Positions 30,978 to 41,306 of a stretch of 64,000 nt of DNA are shown here, piece by piece. Within the stretch, counting starts at the first letter, position 1, and each line of letters opens with the position of its first letter. A program made the position numbers and the translations under genes. The DNA comes from Mycobacterium ostraviense. GTDB taxonomy: Bacteria > Actinomycetota > Actinomycetes > Mycobacteriales > Mycobacteriaceae. Location of the stretch: the NCBI RefSeq assembly GCF_002705925.1, contig NZ_NKRE01000001.1, forward strand, positions 3,412,231 through 3,476,230. Direction: 5' to 3'. The notes beneath the pieces were generated by a model. It worked only from the letters and a program-made list of their open reading frames with translations. It was not told the origin of the DNA and did no database searches.

Positions 30978-32216
30978 ATGGACTTTGCACAGTTACCACC
31001 GGAGATCAACTCCGCGCTGATGTATTCCGGGCCTGGCTCGGGGCCGATGCTGGCTGCGGCGGCTGCCTGGGATGCCCTGGCCGCCGAACTGCAATCCACC
31101 GCGTCCTCCTATGACGCGCTGGTCACCGCACTGACCGACGGGCCGTGGCAGGGGCCGTCCGCGGCGTCCATGGCGGCCGCCGCCATGCCGCAGGTGGAGT
31201 GGCTGAGGAGCACCGCCGCACAGGCAGAGCAGGCGGGTAGCCAGGCCGTGGCCGCCGCGACTGCCTACGAGGCGGCGTTCATGGCGACGGTGCCGCCGGC
31301 AGAGGTCGCAGCGAACCGAGCCTTGTTGATGGCGTTGTTGGCCACCAACTTTCTCGGCCAGAACACCGCGGCGATCGCGGCTACGGAGGCGCAATACAGC
31401 GAGATGTGGGCCCAGGACGCGGCCGCGATGTACGGCTATGCCGGCGCATCGGCGCAAGCCACGACTTTGACGCCGTTCAGCCCGGCGCTCCCCACGGTCA
31501 ACTTGGCCGGGGTAGTCGCCCAAGCCAATGCGGTGGCGCAAGCGGTGAGCACGTCGGCGCCCGCGCAAGGGATGACCGAGATCACCAAGTCGCTGTCGCA
31601 GATGGCCGGCCTGACGAACGAACCACCCTGGCTCAAAAACCCTTTGGGGGCACTCGGCCTCGGCGGGAACACCTGGAATTCCAACGGCGACGGGATCGTC
31701 GTGGGCGGAGCCCTCGGCGATGTGGTTGAGGGCTTGACCGGTTCGGCAACGGTGGACGGCAGCTTGCCCATGGACGTGTTCAATAGGTGGGTTTCTCCGG
31801 CTCGGCTCGTGATCACCCAGATGAAGGACTACTTCGGCCTCGCGCACGACCTGCCGAAGTGGGCCAGTGAGGGCGCCGAATCCGCCGCCAAGGCGGCCAA
31901 GGGGGCTATCGAGGCATTGCCTGCCGCCCTGCCGAGTGCCGGGCTGGGCGGGATAGCGGGAGCTGTCGGCAAGGCGGCGTCGGTCGGCGGATTGGCGGTG
32001 CCAGCTTCCTGGGCCAACACGGTCGGGGCGGCCAACCCCATCGTGACGATCAGCAACCTCGGCGCCGCGGCGGCCGCAGAACCCGCCGCAAGCGCGTTCG
32101 GCGGGATGCCGGTGCTGCCTGGTTCTGGCGTCGGGCGCGGCATGGCGGCCCACTTCGCCGCTCCCCGATACGGATTCAAGCCGACCGTGGTGCCACAGCC
32201 GCCGGCCGGGGGATGA
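30978..32216 (+). CDS. PPE65: PPE family protein, PPE65-like
   Basis: A 412-residue PPE protein. It begins MDFAQLPPEINSALMYSGPG, with the WQG turn (PWQGPSAASMAAAA) and the conserved NFLGQNTAAIAATEAQYSEMWAQD block near residue 130. The C-terminal part has a variant of the SVP signature, GGLAVPASWANT, and the usual end PRYGFKPTVVPQPPAGG. It is intact, unlike the PPE of the neighbouring pair. In H37Rv, PE32/PPE65 are followed by esxW and esxV; here only a fragment of an esx gene follows. Confidence 0.9.
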   Translation: MDFAQLPPEINSALMYSGPGSGPMLAAAAAWDALAAELQSTASSYDALVTALTDGPWQGPSAASMAAAAMPQVEWLRSTAAQAEQAGSQAVAAATAYEAAFMATVPPAEVAANRALLMALLATNFLGQNTAAIAATEAQYSEMWAQDAAAMYGYAGASAQATTLTPFSPALPTVNLAGVVAQANAVAQAVSTSAPAQGMTEITKSLSQMAGLTNEPPWLKNPLGALGLGGNTWNSNGDGIVVGGALGDVVEGLTGSATVDGSLPMDVFNRWVSPARLVITQMKDYFGLAHDLPKWASEGAESAAKAAKGAIEALPAALPSAGLGGIAGAVGKAASVGGLAVPASWANTVGAANPIVTISNLGAAAAAEPAASAFGGMPVLPGSGVGRGMAAHFAAPRYGFKPTVVPQPPAGG

Positions 32217-32375
32217 CGGAGTCGGGCAAGAGGCAGTTCTTTGTAGCGCGGCGTAGCCGAGGCAGCGGATCTTGCGCGAAGTGGCGATGGATGACGCCTG
32301 GTCGTCGATGGCGCCCGGCTTTCCAGTCTGCTAACGGTGGTAAACGTAACCGTATTGCGGCTCAACGCAACTCGG

Positions 32376-32880
32376 TTATCTGCGACCGGTGGCCGCGGCG
32401 AACCGGGCCATCCCGCGCAGTATCCAGGGTGTCCGTTTCGCGATCACCGCCACTGCCCGATCCGAGCGGCGCATCGTGGAGCGAGGGCCGGGCGTGGGAG
32501 TTGACACCAGTCGCGCCTCGGCCGATCCAGCCCGCGCGCCGTGACGCTCGACCGCCAGTAGTTGCCAGGCGCCGGGCACGCCGCGCAGCTCAACGCTGCC
32601 GCGATCCTCGAAGCCGGTGCCGGAGCCGACCACGAGGTCGCGGACCCGTGCAGGAGACCAGGATGTCGCCCGCTCCTGCGTGCCCGAGGATTCGCGCCGC
32701 GATGTGTACCGCGATCCCGCCGATGTCGCAGTCCAGCAGTTCACACTCGCCGGTGTGGATGCCTATGCGGATCTCGATGCCCAGCGTCTCCGCGCCAGCG
32801 CGCAACGCTTCCGCGCAACGAATGGCCTGTGTCGGGCCGTCGAACGTGGTGAGATGCCCATCGCCGGTGCCATCACCGAC
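32376..32880 (-). pseudogene. Adenylate/guanylate cyclase domain, C-terminal remnant
   Basis: Minus-strand remnant of a cyclase domain of the kind fused to alpha/beta hydrolases in mycobacteria. The first piece reads GDGHLTTFDGPTQAIRCAEAL, then LGIEIRIGIHTGECELLDCDIGG and AARILGHAGAGDILVS. After a frameshift near 32665 it continues as VRDLVVGSGTGFEDRGSVEL and RGVPGAWQLLAVERHG to a stop at 32376. The catalytic first part and everything upstream are missing. It is joined head-on to an esx fragment near 32885, so a rearrangement probably removed the rest of both genes. Confidence 0.78.
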
Positions 32881-32891
32881 TTGCCGCCCGG

Positions 32892-33060
32892 GGACTCTGG
32901 GGCGGCGCCGGGTCGGTGGCCTGCCAGGAGTTCATCACGCAATTGGGCCGCAACTTCCCAGGTCATCTACGAGCAGGCCAATGCTCATGGCGCCAATGTG
33001 CAAGCCAACATGGCCAACATGGCCAACACCGACGGCGGGGTCGGCTCCAGCCGGGCCTAA
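32892..33060 (+). pseudogene. EsxN/EsxV-type WXG100 protein, C-terminal remnant
   Basis: The last half of an Mtb9.9-family Esx protein. It starts inside the gene with the WGG turn, LWGGAGSVACQEFITQLGRN, then a one-base insertion in AACTTCCCAGG shifts the frame. After it comes VIYEQANAHGANVQANMA and a final DGGVGSSRA stop at 33058-33060. In EsxN/EsxV these blocks read ACQGFITQLGRNFQVIYEQANAHG and lead to AVGSSWA. The first 40-45 residues are replaced by the cyclase remnant. The location after PE32/PPE65 is where H37Rv carries esxW-esxV. The gene overlaps the end of the convergent alcohol dehydrogenase by 4 bp. Confidence 0.88.
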
Positions 33061-34076
33061 GCCTGGGGCGTGACCAGAATCTTGCAGTGCCGCTCGGGGT
33101 CGGTGAGGTCGTCGAAGGCCGCACCGACCCCGTCCAGGCCGACCTCCCCGGTGATCAGCGGGCTGACGTCGATATCACCCTCGGCGATCGCACGCAGTGA
33201 CTCGGCGAATTCATCCGGGCCATAGGCGAGCACGAATTGCACGCTGATCTCTTTGGCAATCGCGAAGAACGGATGCATCGTGTCGGTCTGCATGCACACT
33301 CCTGCGACCACCAGCCGCGTGCCCGGCCGTGCCCGTCGCAACACCTCATCAATGATCCCCGGTACGCCGATCGCCTCGAAAACCACTGCAGCCTTGACGG
33401 TATCGAATGGCGAGCCCTGTGCGGGGTCTACCGTCCGATAGGCGCCCATCGTCGTGGCCAGTTCCCGTCGTTTCGACGAAAAATCGGATGCCACAATGGT
33501 TTCGACCCCACGCAACCGAAGTGCTGCGATGATGGACATACCGATCGGGCCGCAACCAAGCACCAGGGCCGCCTCGCCGGGGGCAATGGCCGACTTGTTG
33601 ACGGCGTGCAACCCGACCGCCATGGGTTCGGCGAGGGCGGCATGTTTGGGGTCCAGGCCATTCGGAATGGGCAATAGCAGCGGGGCCGAGAGCAGCATCC
33701 GTTCTGCATAGCCGCCGATTGTGTCGTTGCTGTAGATGATCGGCTCGAAGCCCTTGGCCGACAGCAACACCGGAATCGACGTGACCAACGTTCCGGGTGG
33801 CTGGCTTTCGGTATCGGGTCCCGCTTCGAGTATTTCGGCGCTGAATTCGTGACCCATGAAGACGTCACTGTTCAGATCGACACGGGGTCCGCCGGCGCCA
33901 CGTGTCATCTGATCGGTGAGCGCCAGCATTTCCTCGCCGTGCGCGGCGAAATGCAGGTCGGAACCGCAGATACCGCATGCCAGCACCTTGACCAGTACCT
34001 GGCCCGGGCCGGGCGCCGGGTCGGGCACGTCATCCCGGTACACCATACGTCCATTGCGTAACACCGAGGCGCGCAT
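33057..34076 (-). CDS. Zinc-dependent alcohol dehydrogenase, MDR family
   Basis: A 339-residue medium-chain dehydrogenase. The catalytic zinc ligands are visible: Cys in ACGICGSDLHF, His-Glu in FMGHEFSAEIL, and an acidic partner in HAALAEPMAVGLHAV. The NAD(P)-binding fold is ALVLGCGPIGMSII. The structural zinc cysteine cluster typical of many family members is replaced by other residues. It overlaps the flavin monooxygenase by one base and forms an operon with it and ephA. I do not recall an equivalent between Rv3618 and esxV in H37Rv. Substrate unknown; oxidation of a secondary alcohol from the monooxygenase/epoxide hydrolase route is possible. Confidence 0.88.
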   Translation of the reverse strand: MRASVLRNGRMVYRDDVPDPAPGPGQVLVKVLACGICGSDLHFAAHGEEMLALTDQMTRGAGGPRVDLNSDVFMGHEFSAEILEAGPDTESQPPGTLVTSIPVLLSAKGFEPIIYSNDTIGGYAERMLLSAPLLLPIPNGLDPKHAALAEPMAVGLHAVNKSAIAPGEAALVLGCGPIGMSIIAALRLRGVETIVASDFSSKRRELATTMGAYRTVDPAQGSPFDTVKAAVVFEAIGVPGIIDEVLRRARPGTRLVVAGVCMQTDTMHPFFAIAKEISVQFVLAYGPDEFAESLRAIAEGDIDVSPLITGEVGLDGVGAAFDDLTDPERHCKILVTPQA

Positions 34077-35269
34077 CAGCTTTCACCGCCTTGGTGCTCG
34101 GCCACGTGCTCGTTGATGGCCTTGACGACCGCCTGGCCCGCGCGGCCGATCAAGTCCTCACGCTTGCCCTTGGCCCACTCGTGCGACGCGCGGGGTGCTT
34201 CGAGCTGACCTTTGAAATATGGGATCACTTTGCGGGCGAACAGATCATAGGAGTGGAAAGTCGCCTGCGGTGCGGCCCAGTCGTGGCCGAGCAACAGCAG
34301 GGTTCCGAAGCCACCCGAGCGGTCCAGCAGGTCCTCGATGTGGGCGATAGCGTCCTCAGGTGTGCCGATGCAGCAATTCCCCTTGACGGCATACTCTTCG
34401 ACGAATTCCCGGGTGGATTGCGCGCCCTCGACGGTATTGGATAGCGGGACAAACCCTGCTGCGCCAAAGTACTTCGAGAAATCGGGCAGCCCGTAGGTGC
34501 AGTCGTCGAGAGCCTGGTCGCGGGTGTCGGCCAAATGCATGATGGACAGCACCCGCCAGTCGCGACGATCGGGCTCGTCCCGTCCGACTTTGGCGGCCTG
34601 CTCGCACACCACTCCCCAGGTGTTCTCCAGTGCCGCATACCCGCCGGGAACCGACATCGACAGCGACAGCAGCGACGTGCCCAGCGCTCCGGCCAGCCTT
34701 GGCCCAGACGGCGAAATCATTGCCGCCGTTGAGATCTCAGGGTACGGCCAGGTGTACGGCCGGATGTGCAGTTGCGCCTCACGCAAGGTGAACCAGTCGG
34801 AATGACGGTCGATACGTTCGTCTGGCGCGGCACGGAACAAGGCGAGAATCGCCTCGAGAGACTCCTGCATCATCCGGCGCTGGTCGATGGGATCAATGCC
34901 CATCATGTAGGCGTCCGACGGCAGCGCGCCGGGGCCCGTGCCGAACATGACCCGGCCACGGGTCAGGTGGTCCAGCAATACCCAGCGGTCGGCCACCATC
35001 AACGGGTGGTGGTAGGGCAACGAGACCACTCCGGTGCCCAGCCGGATGTGCTTGGTCCGTTCGGCCGCGGCCGCGATGAAGACCTCCGGGCAGGCGATCA
35101 GCTCGTAGCCGCCGGAGTGATGTTCGCCGAACCAGGCCTCGTCGAAGCCCAGCCGGTCCAGCGCGACCACCCGGTCCATGTCGTATTCCAGTGCCACCGT
35201 GGGGGATTGGCCTGTCGGGTGAAACGGCGTGATGAAGACGCCGAAGCGAAGCGGTGCACCCGTCACCAT
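34076..35269 (-). CDS. LLM-class flavin-dependent monooxygenase (Rv3618-like)
   Basis: A 397-residue luciferase-like monooxygenase using reduced flavin and oxygen. It shows LRFGVFITPFHPTGQSP at the start, LDRLGFDEAWFGEHHSGGYE (the family's active-site His-His), LGTGVVSLPYHHPLMVADRW and VMFGTGPGALPSDAYMMGID. Its length and position beside ephA match Rv3618. The start codon overlaps the ephA end by 7 bp and its stop overlaps the dehydrogenase start, so all three are translated from one message. The natural substrate is unknown. Confidence 0.92.
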   Translation of the reverse strand: MVTGAPLRFGVFITPFHPTGQSPTVALEYDMDRVVALDRLGFDEAWFGEHHSGGYELIACPEVFIAAAAERTKHIRLGTGVVSLPYHHPLMVADRWVLLDHLTRGRVMFGTGPGALPSDAYMMGIDPIDQRRMMQESLEAILALFRAAPDERIDRHSDWFTLREAQLHIRPYTWPYPEISTAAMISPSGPRLAGALGTSLLSLSMSVPGGYAALENTWGVVCEQAAKVGRDEPDRRDWRVLSIMHLADTRDQALDDCTYGLPDFSKYFGAAGFVPLSNTVEGAQSTREFVEEYAVKGNCCIGTPEDAIAHIEDLLDRSGGFGTLLLLGHDWAAPQATFHSYDLFARKVIPYFKGQLEAPRASHEWAKGKREDLIGRAGQAVVKAINEHVAEHQGGES

Positions 35270-36228
35270 TGCACCCCGTTGAGGAACTCGAGCAGTATCG
35301 CGTTCACGTCGTCGGGCCGCTCCTGCTGCAACCAGTGCCCGGCGCCATCGATCAGCACCTCCCGGTAGGGGCCGGTGATCAGCTCCGACGCGCGGTCGGT
35401 GCGGGTGAAGGACAGCACCGGATCCGCGGTCCCGGCGATAAACAGTGACGGTACCGAGATTTTGGCGTCAGCGAGTGCGGCCGTTGTCTCCCAGTTGCGG
35501 TCGAAATTGCGATACCAGTTGAGCCCGCCGGTAAAACTGGTGCGGGCGAATTCGCTGATGTAGTGGTCCAGTTCGTCCTGGCTGATCCAGTCCGGCAGCC
35601 CACCCGGTTCCGGCAGCCGGTCGATGAAGCCCTCCGGTCCGGGCGCCAGCATGCGCAATGCCGAGCTCTGGTCGCCCGGTGGCCGCAAACCGCCGATCAT
35701 TCGGCGCATCGTGCGAGCCGGGTCACCGTCGAGCTCCGCATCGGCCACACCCGGTTGCTGGAAGTAGAGAATGTAGAAGAAGTTCTCGCCGAACGTCTTA
35801 CGAAACGCCTCAGTGGGTGGCACCTGGGCGCGGGGCAATGGCGGAACGCTCAACGCGGCGACTCCGGCGACCCGGTCGGGGTGCAGCAGCGGCGCATTCC
35901 ACACAACGACGGCACCCCAGTCGTGACCCACCCAGACCGCGCGCTCGGCACCCACGTCGTCGAGCAGTCCCACCAGGTCCGCCGTCAACTGGTGAATGTC
36001 GTAGGCCTCGATCGCCTCCGGGCGCGACGAGCCCCCATAGCCGCGTTGATCCGGAGCCAGCACGTGGTAGCCGGCGTCGGCCAGTGCGGGAATCTGGTGC
36101 CGCCAGGAGTAGGCCAGCTCGGGAAAGCCGTGGGCCAGTATCACCACGGGTGCGCCGCGATCTCCGGCCTCGATCACGCGCAGCTGCACACCATTGGTAT
36201 CGACTAACCGTTCGGTTGATAGACCCAC
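35263..36228 (-). CDS. ephA: Epoxide hydrolase EphA
   Basis: A 321-residue alpha/beta hydrolase that opens epoxides to diols. It has the oxyanion HGFPELAYSWRHQIPAL, the nucleophile Asp in VGHDWGAVVVW (HDWG) and a lid tyrosine region YFQQPGVADAEL. The catalytic acid region is FIAGTADPV and the catalytic histidine is in GAGHWLQQERPDDV. These are typical EphA features, and length equals the H37Rv protein (322). In H37Rv it is next to espA; here espA, espC and espD are absent, and a hairpin, a glyoxalase-fold gene and repeats lie between ephA and ftsH. Confidence 0.94.
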   Translation of the reverse strand: MGLSTERLVDTNGVQLRVIEAGDRGAPVVILAHGFPELAYSWRHQIPALADAGYHVLAPDQRGYGGSSRPEAIEAYDIHQLTADLVGLLDDVGAERAVWVGHDWGAVVVWNAPLLHPDRVAGVAALSVPPLPRAQVPPTEAFRKTFGENFFYILYFQQPGVADAELDGDPARTMRRMIGGLRPPGDQSSALRMLAPGPEGFIDRLPEPGGLPDWISQDELDHYISEFARTSFTGGLNWYRNFDRNWETTAALADAKISVPSLFIAGTADPVLSFTRTDRASELITGPYREVLIDGAGHWLQQERPDDVNAILLEFLNGVQW

Positions 36229-36290
36229 CGTCTCACCAAATCACAACGGCACCGGACCGGGGAAGGCCTCGTCGGGCTAAGGCTTCGCCG

Positions 36291-36342
36291 AGCGTGTACC
36301 TGCTGCGAAAATCTGCCTGGAATTTCGCAGCAGGTACACGCT
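36291..36342. repeat. Perfect 20-bp inverted repeat with 12-nt loop
   Basis: The left arm AGCGTGTACCTGCTGCGAAA (36291-36310) is the exact complement of the right arm at 36323-36342, with a 12-nt loop. It lies in the 186-bp gap between divergent ephA and the VOC gene. No T run follows on either side, so it is not a classical terminator. It could be an mRNA hairpin, a REP-like element or an operator. Confidence 0.85.
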
Positions 36343-36414
36343 GGGTGTAAGAGTCAGCACGTCGGCCGGTATGGCGGACTGGATATCGTGGCCGGCACCG
36401 CGCATCATCGGCTG

Positions 36415-36828
36415 ATGCGGCTGGACCACATAGTGCTGTGGACAAATGACCCGCGGGCGGCGATGGACTTCTATTCCAGGGTGGTCGGGCTTACGCCGGT
36501 GCGGTTCGACGAGTTCGAGGCGGGAGAAGCACCGTTTCCCAGCGTGCGGGTGTCCGACGACTCCATCATCGACCTGATGCCCGTGCATACTGCCGCCGCT
36601 ACCGAGTCGATGACGAGGGTCGTGGGCAGCGCCGGCCATCCGGTCAACCATGTCTGTCTGGCCCTGTCGAAGACCGAGTACGACGCCCTCGACGGACGTC
36701 TGCAGGCAGCGGGCATCGACACCAGCGCGCGGCTGAACCTAAGCTTCGGCGCCCGCGGGTGGGCGCCGCAGGCCTACTACTTCGCCGATCCGGACGGCAA
36801 CGTGATCGAGGCGCGCTATTACGAGTAA
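36415..36828 (+). CDS. VOC-family (glyoxalase/dioxygenase fold) protein
   Basis: A 137-residue vicinal-oxygen-chelate protein with paired beta-alpha-beta-beta-beta units. It begins MRLDHIVLWTNDPRAAMDFYS with a metal-ligand His at residue 5. HPVNHVCLALSKTEYDAL holds the second His region, and FADPDGNVIEARYYE ends with the metal-ligand Glu. These three residues can hold a divalent metal, as in glyoxalases, fosfomycin-resistance proteins and dioxygenases. The sequence does not tell which. I prefer ATG 36415 over the GTG at 36388. The gene occupies the interval where H37Rv carries the espACD locus. Confidence 0.85.
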   Translation: MRLDHIVLWTNDPRAAMDFYSRVVGLTPVRFDEFEAGEAPFPSVRVSDDSIIDLMPVHTAAATESMTRVVGSAGHPVNHVCLALSKTEYDALDGRLQAAGIDTSARLNLSFGARGWAPQAYYFADPDGNVIEARYYE

Positions 36829-36956
36829 ACCACCCGGAGGTAACTCAATACGACTTTGGCCACTCACAGCCGCGCCGGTGTGACCAACGTCTTGGCATAA
36901 GTCGCCGTATTCGGGATCTGGCGGGAACCGCCGGTCGTTGACGCAGCAGGACTATG

Positions 36957-37120
36957 GCGACCCGCTGCGCCCGGCCAGACACATCGAGCCGGGCTGGCGA
37001 TCGCCACGGGAACGATGGTGGCGACCCGCTGCGCCCAGCTGCGCTGGGCTGGCGATCGCCACGGGAACGATGGTGGCGACCCGCTGCGCCCAGCTGCGCT
37101 GGGCTGGCGATCGCCACGGG
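36957..37120. repeat. Tandem repeat upstream of ftsH, about 55 bp units
   Basis: Three head-to-tail copies: a 64-bp variant at 36957-37020, a 55-bp copy at 37021-37075 and a last, shortened copy at 37076-37120. Each contains GCGACCCGCTGCGCCC and GGGCTGGCGATCGCCACGG. The second and third units include a small hairpin, CCCAG-CTGCG-CTGGG. The first differs by an insertion in its middle. The array ends 65 bp before the ftsH start. It lies where H37Rv carries a known variable repeat (near Rv3611), so copy number may vary between strains. The rest of the 36829-37185 gap shows nothing else. Confidence 0.85.
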
Positions 37121-37185
37121 GCGGTAACCTTGACATTTCCAGCTGCGTGAATCCGGAAGGACCAGGCCGGCACGGCCGATGATCG

Positions 37186-39447
<2,262 letters not shown>

Positions 39448-39464
39448 CGAAACGGAGGACCCTC

Positions 39465-40073
39465 ATGACGCAGCTGGATTCCCGCCCCAAGCCGTCTGCT
39501 CCGCGGGCTTTCGACCAGCCGCGCGCCGAGGCCGCCGTGCGCGAATTGCTGTGCGCAATCGGTGAGGACCCCGATCGCGACGGTTTACGGGACACTCCGG
39601 CACGCGTCGCCCGCGCATATCGGGAGATCTTCGCCGGCCTCTACACCGAGCCCGAAACGGTGCTCAACGCCATGTTCGACGAAGATCACGACGAGCTGGT
39701 GCTGGTCAAGCAGATACCGATGTATTCCACGTGCGAACACCATCTGGTGTCGTTTCACGGTGTTGCCCACGTCGGCTATATCCCGGGCGAGGACGGCCGG
39801 GTGACCGGGCTGTCCAAGATCGCGCGGCTGGTGGACCTCTATGCCAAGCGGCCGCAGGTGCAGGAGCGGCTCACCAGCCAGATCGCCGATGCCATGGTGA
39901 AGAGGCTGGAACCAAAGGGCGTCATCGTCGTCGTCGAGGCCGAACATCTGTGCATGGCGATGCGCGGGGTCCGCAAGCCCGGCGCCGTCACGACGACGTC
40001 AGCGGTGCGTGGTCTGTTCAAAACCAATGCCGCTTCTCGAGCCGAAGCGCTCGATCTCATCCTGCATAAGTGA
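39465..40073 (+). CDS. folE: GTP cyclohydrolase I
   Basis: A 202-residue enzyme converting GTP to 7,8-dihydroneopterin triphosphate, the first step of folate synthesis. Zinc ligands are the Cys and His residues in STCEHHLVSFHGVAHVGYIP and the Cys in EAEHLCMAMRGVRKPGA. The substrate-binding Ser-Lys is visible in GLSKIARLVD. The ATG at 39465 follows GGAGGAC. Its end overlaps folP1 by 4 nt, starting a tightly coupled folate gene set. Confidence 0.97.
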   Translation: MTQLDSRPKPSAPRAFDQPRAEAAVRELLCAIGEDPDRDGLRDTPARVARAYREIFAGLYTEPETVLNAMFDEDHDELVLVKQIPMYSTCEHHLVSFHGVAHVGYIPGEDGRVTGLSKIARLVDLYAKRPQVQERLTSQIADAMVKRLEPKGVIVVVEAEHLCMAMRGVRKPGAVTTTSAVRGLFKTNAASRAEALDLILHK

Positions 40074-40912
40074 GCCCGGCGCCTATGCAGGTCATGGGTG
40101 TCGTCAACGTCACCGAGGACTCGTTCTCGGACGGCGGGCGTTACCTCGATCCCGGCGGCGCCGTCGAGCACGGTCTGGCGCTGGTTGCCGACGGGGCGGA
40201 CATCGTCGACGTCGGCGGTGAATCCACTCGGCCCGGCGCGGCCCGCGTCGACCCGGGTGTCGAGACGGCTCGGGTCATCCCGGTAGTCAAAGAGCTTGCC
40301 GCACAAGGTGTTACGGTCAGCATCGACACCATGCACGCCGCCGTCGCGCGCTCGGCGCTGGAAAATGGCGCGCGGCTGGTCAACGATGTGTCCGGCGGCC
40401 GGGCCGACCCGGCGATGGCGCCGTTGGTGGCCGAAGCCGGGGTGGCGTGGGTGCTGATGCACTGGCGGCCGGTGTCGGCGGCCAACCCGCACCAGGTGCC
40501 CGACTACGGCGACGTGGTGGCACAAGTGCGCGCCGAGCTGATGGCGGCCGTTGACGACGCGATAGCCGCCGGCGTCGACCCAGCGAACCTGGTGATCGAT
40601 CCGGGGCTCGGCTTCGCCAAGACGGGACAACACAATTGGACACTTCTTCATGCCTTGCCGGAGTTGGTCGCCACCGGGTTTCCGGTGTTGCTGGGTGCGT
40701 CGCGCAAGCGCTTCCTCGGTAGCTTGCTGACCGGGGCCGACGGCACCATCCGCCCGCCGGCCGGGCGCGAGACGGCCACGGCGGTGATTTCGGCGCTGGC
40801 GGCCCTGCACGGGGCCTGGGGCGTGCGGGTACACGATGTGCGGGCAACGGTCGACGCCCTCAAGGTGGTCGAAGCGTGGCAGCGAGTTGAAGGGACCGGG
40901 CGCGATGGCTGA
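40070..40912 (+). CDS. folP1: Dihydropteroate synthase
   Basis: A 280-residue TIM-barrel enzyme that joins p-aminobenzoate to dihydropterin pyrophosphate; target of sulfonamides and dapsone. It shows MGVVNVTEDSFSDGGRYLD, the pterin loop DVGGESTRPGA, NDVSGGRADPAM, and VIDPGLGFAKTGQHNW. LGASRKRFLG holds the phosphate/PABA contact. The GTG start at 40070 overlaps folE (GTGA). It corresponds to the active folP1 rather than the folP2 paralogue, judged by its place in the fol operon. Confidence 0.96.
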   Translation: MSPAPMQVMGVVNVTEDSFSDGGRYLDPGGAVEHGLALVADGADIVDVGGESTRPGAARVDPGVETARVIPVVKELAAQGVTVSIDTMHAAVARSALENGARLVNDVSGGRADPAMAPLVAEAGVAWVLMHWRPVSAANPHQVPDYGDVVAQVRAELMAAVDDAIAAGVDPANLVIDPGLGFAKTGQHNWTLLHALPELVATGFPVLLGASRKRFLGSLLTGADGTIRPPAGRETATAVISALAALHGAWGVRVHDVRATVDALKVVEAWQRVEGTGRDG

Positions 40913-41306
40913 CCGAATTGAGCTGCGCGGCTTGATCGTTCACGGTCGACACGGGGTCTACGACCACGAGCGGGTGGCCGGGCAGCGCTTCATCGTCGAC
41001 ATCACCATGTGGATCGATCTGGTCGACGCCGCCCGCAGCGACGATTTGGCCGACACCTACGACTACATCGGTTTGGCGCAGCGGGCCAGCGAGATCGTCA
41101 GCGGGCCACCGCGCAACCTGATCGAAACGGTCGGGGCCGAGATCGCCGACGAGGTGATGGAAGACCAGCGCGTGCATGCCGTCGAGGTGGTGGTGCACAA
41201 GCCGCAGGCCCCCATCCCGCTGCCGTTCGCCGACATCGCGGTGGTGACCAGGCGGTCACGGCGTGGTGGCCGCGGTGCGGTGGTCCCCGCGGGCGGGGCG
41301 GTATGA
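40905..41306 (+). CDS. folB: Dihydroneopterin aldolase
   Basis: A 133-residue enzyme that cleaves dihydroneopterin to hydroxymethyl-dihydropterin and glycolaldehyde. It reads IELRGLIVHGRHGVYDHERV with the catalytic tyrosine region, ADTYDYIGLAQRA and NLIETVGAEIADEVM for the substrate-binding Glu. VVVHKPQAPIPLPF contains the catalytic Lys. It begins inside the last codons of folP1 (8-nt overlap), so expression is coupled. Confidence 0.95.
   Translation: MADRIELRGLIVHGRHGVYDHERVAGQRFIVDITMWIDLVDAARSDDLADTYDYIGLAQRASEIVSGPPRNLIETVGAEIADEVMEDQRVHAVEVVVHKPQAPIPLPFADIAVVTRRSRRGGRGAVVPAGGAV

Noticed and set aside
36957..37120. CRISPR array
   Set aside because: Units are direct tandem copies without distinct spacers and there are no cas genes.
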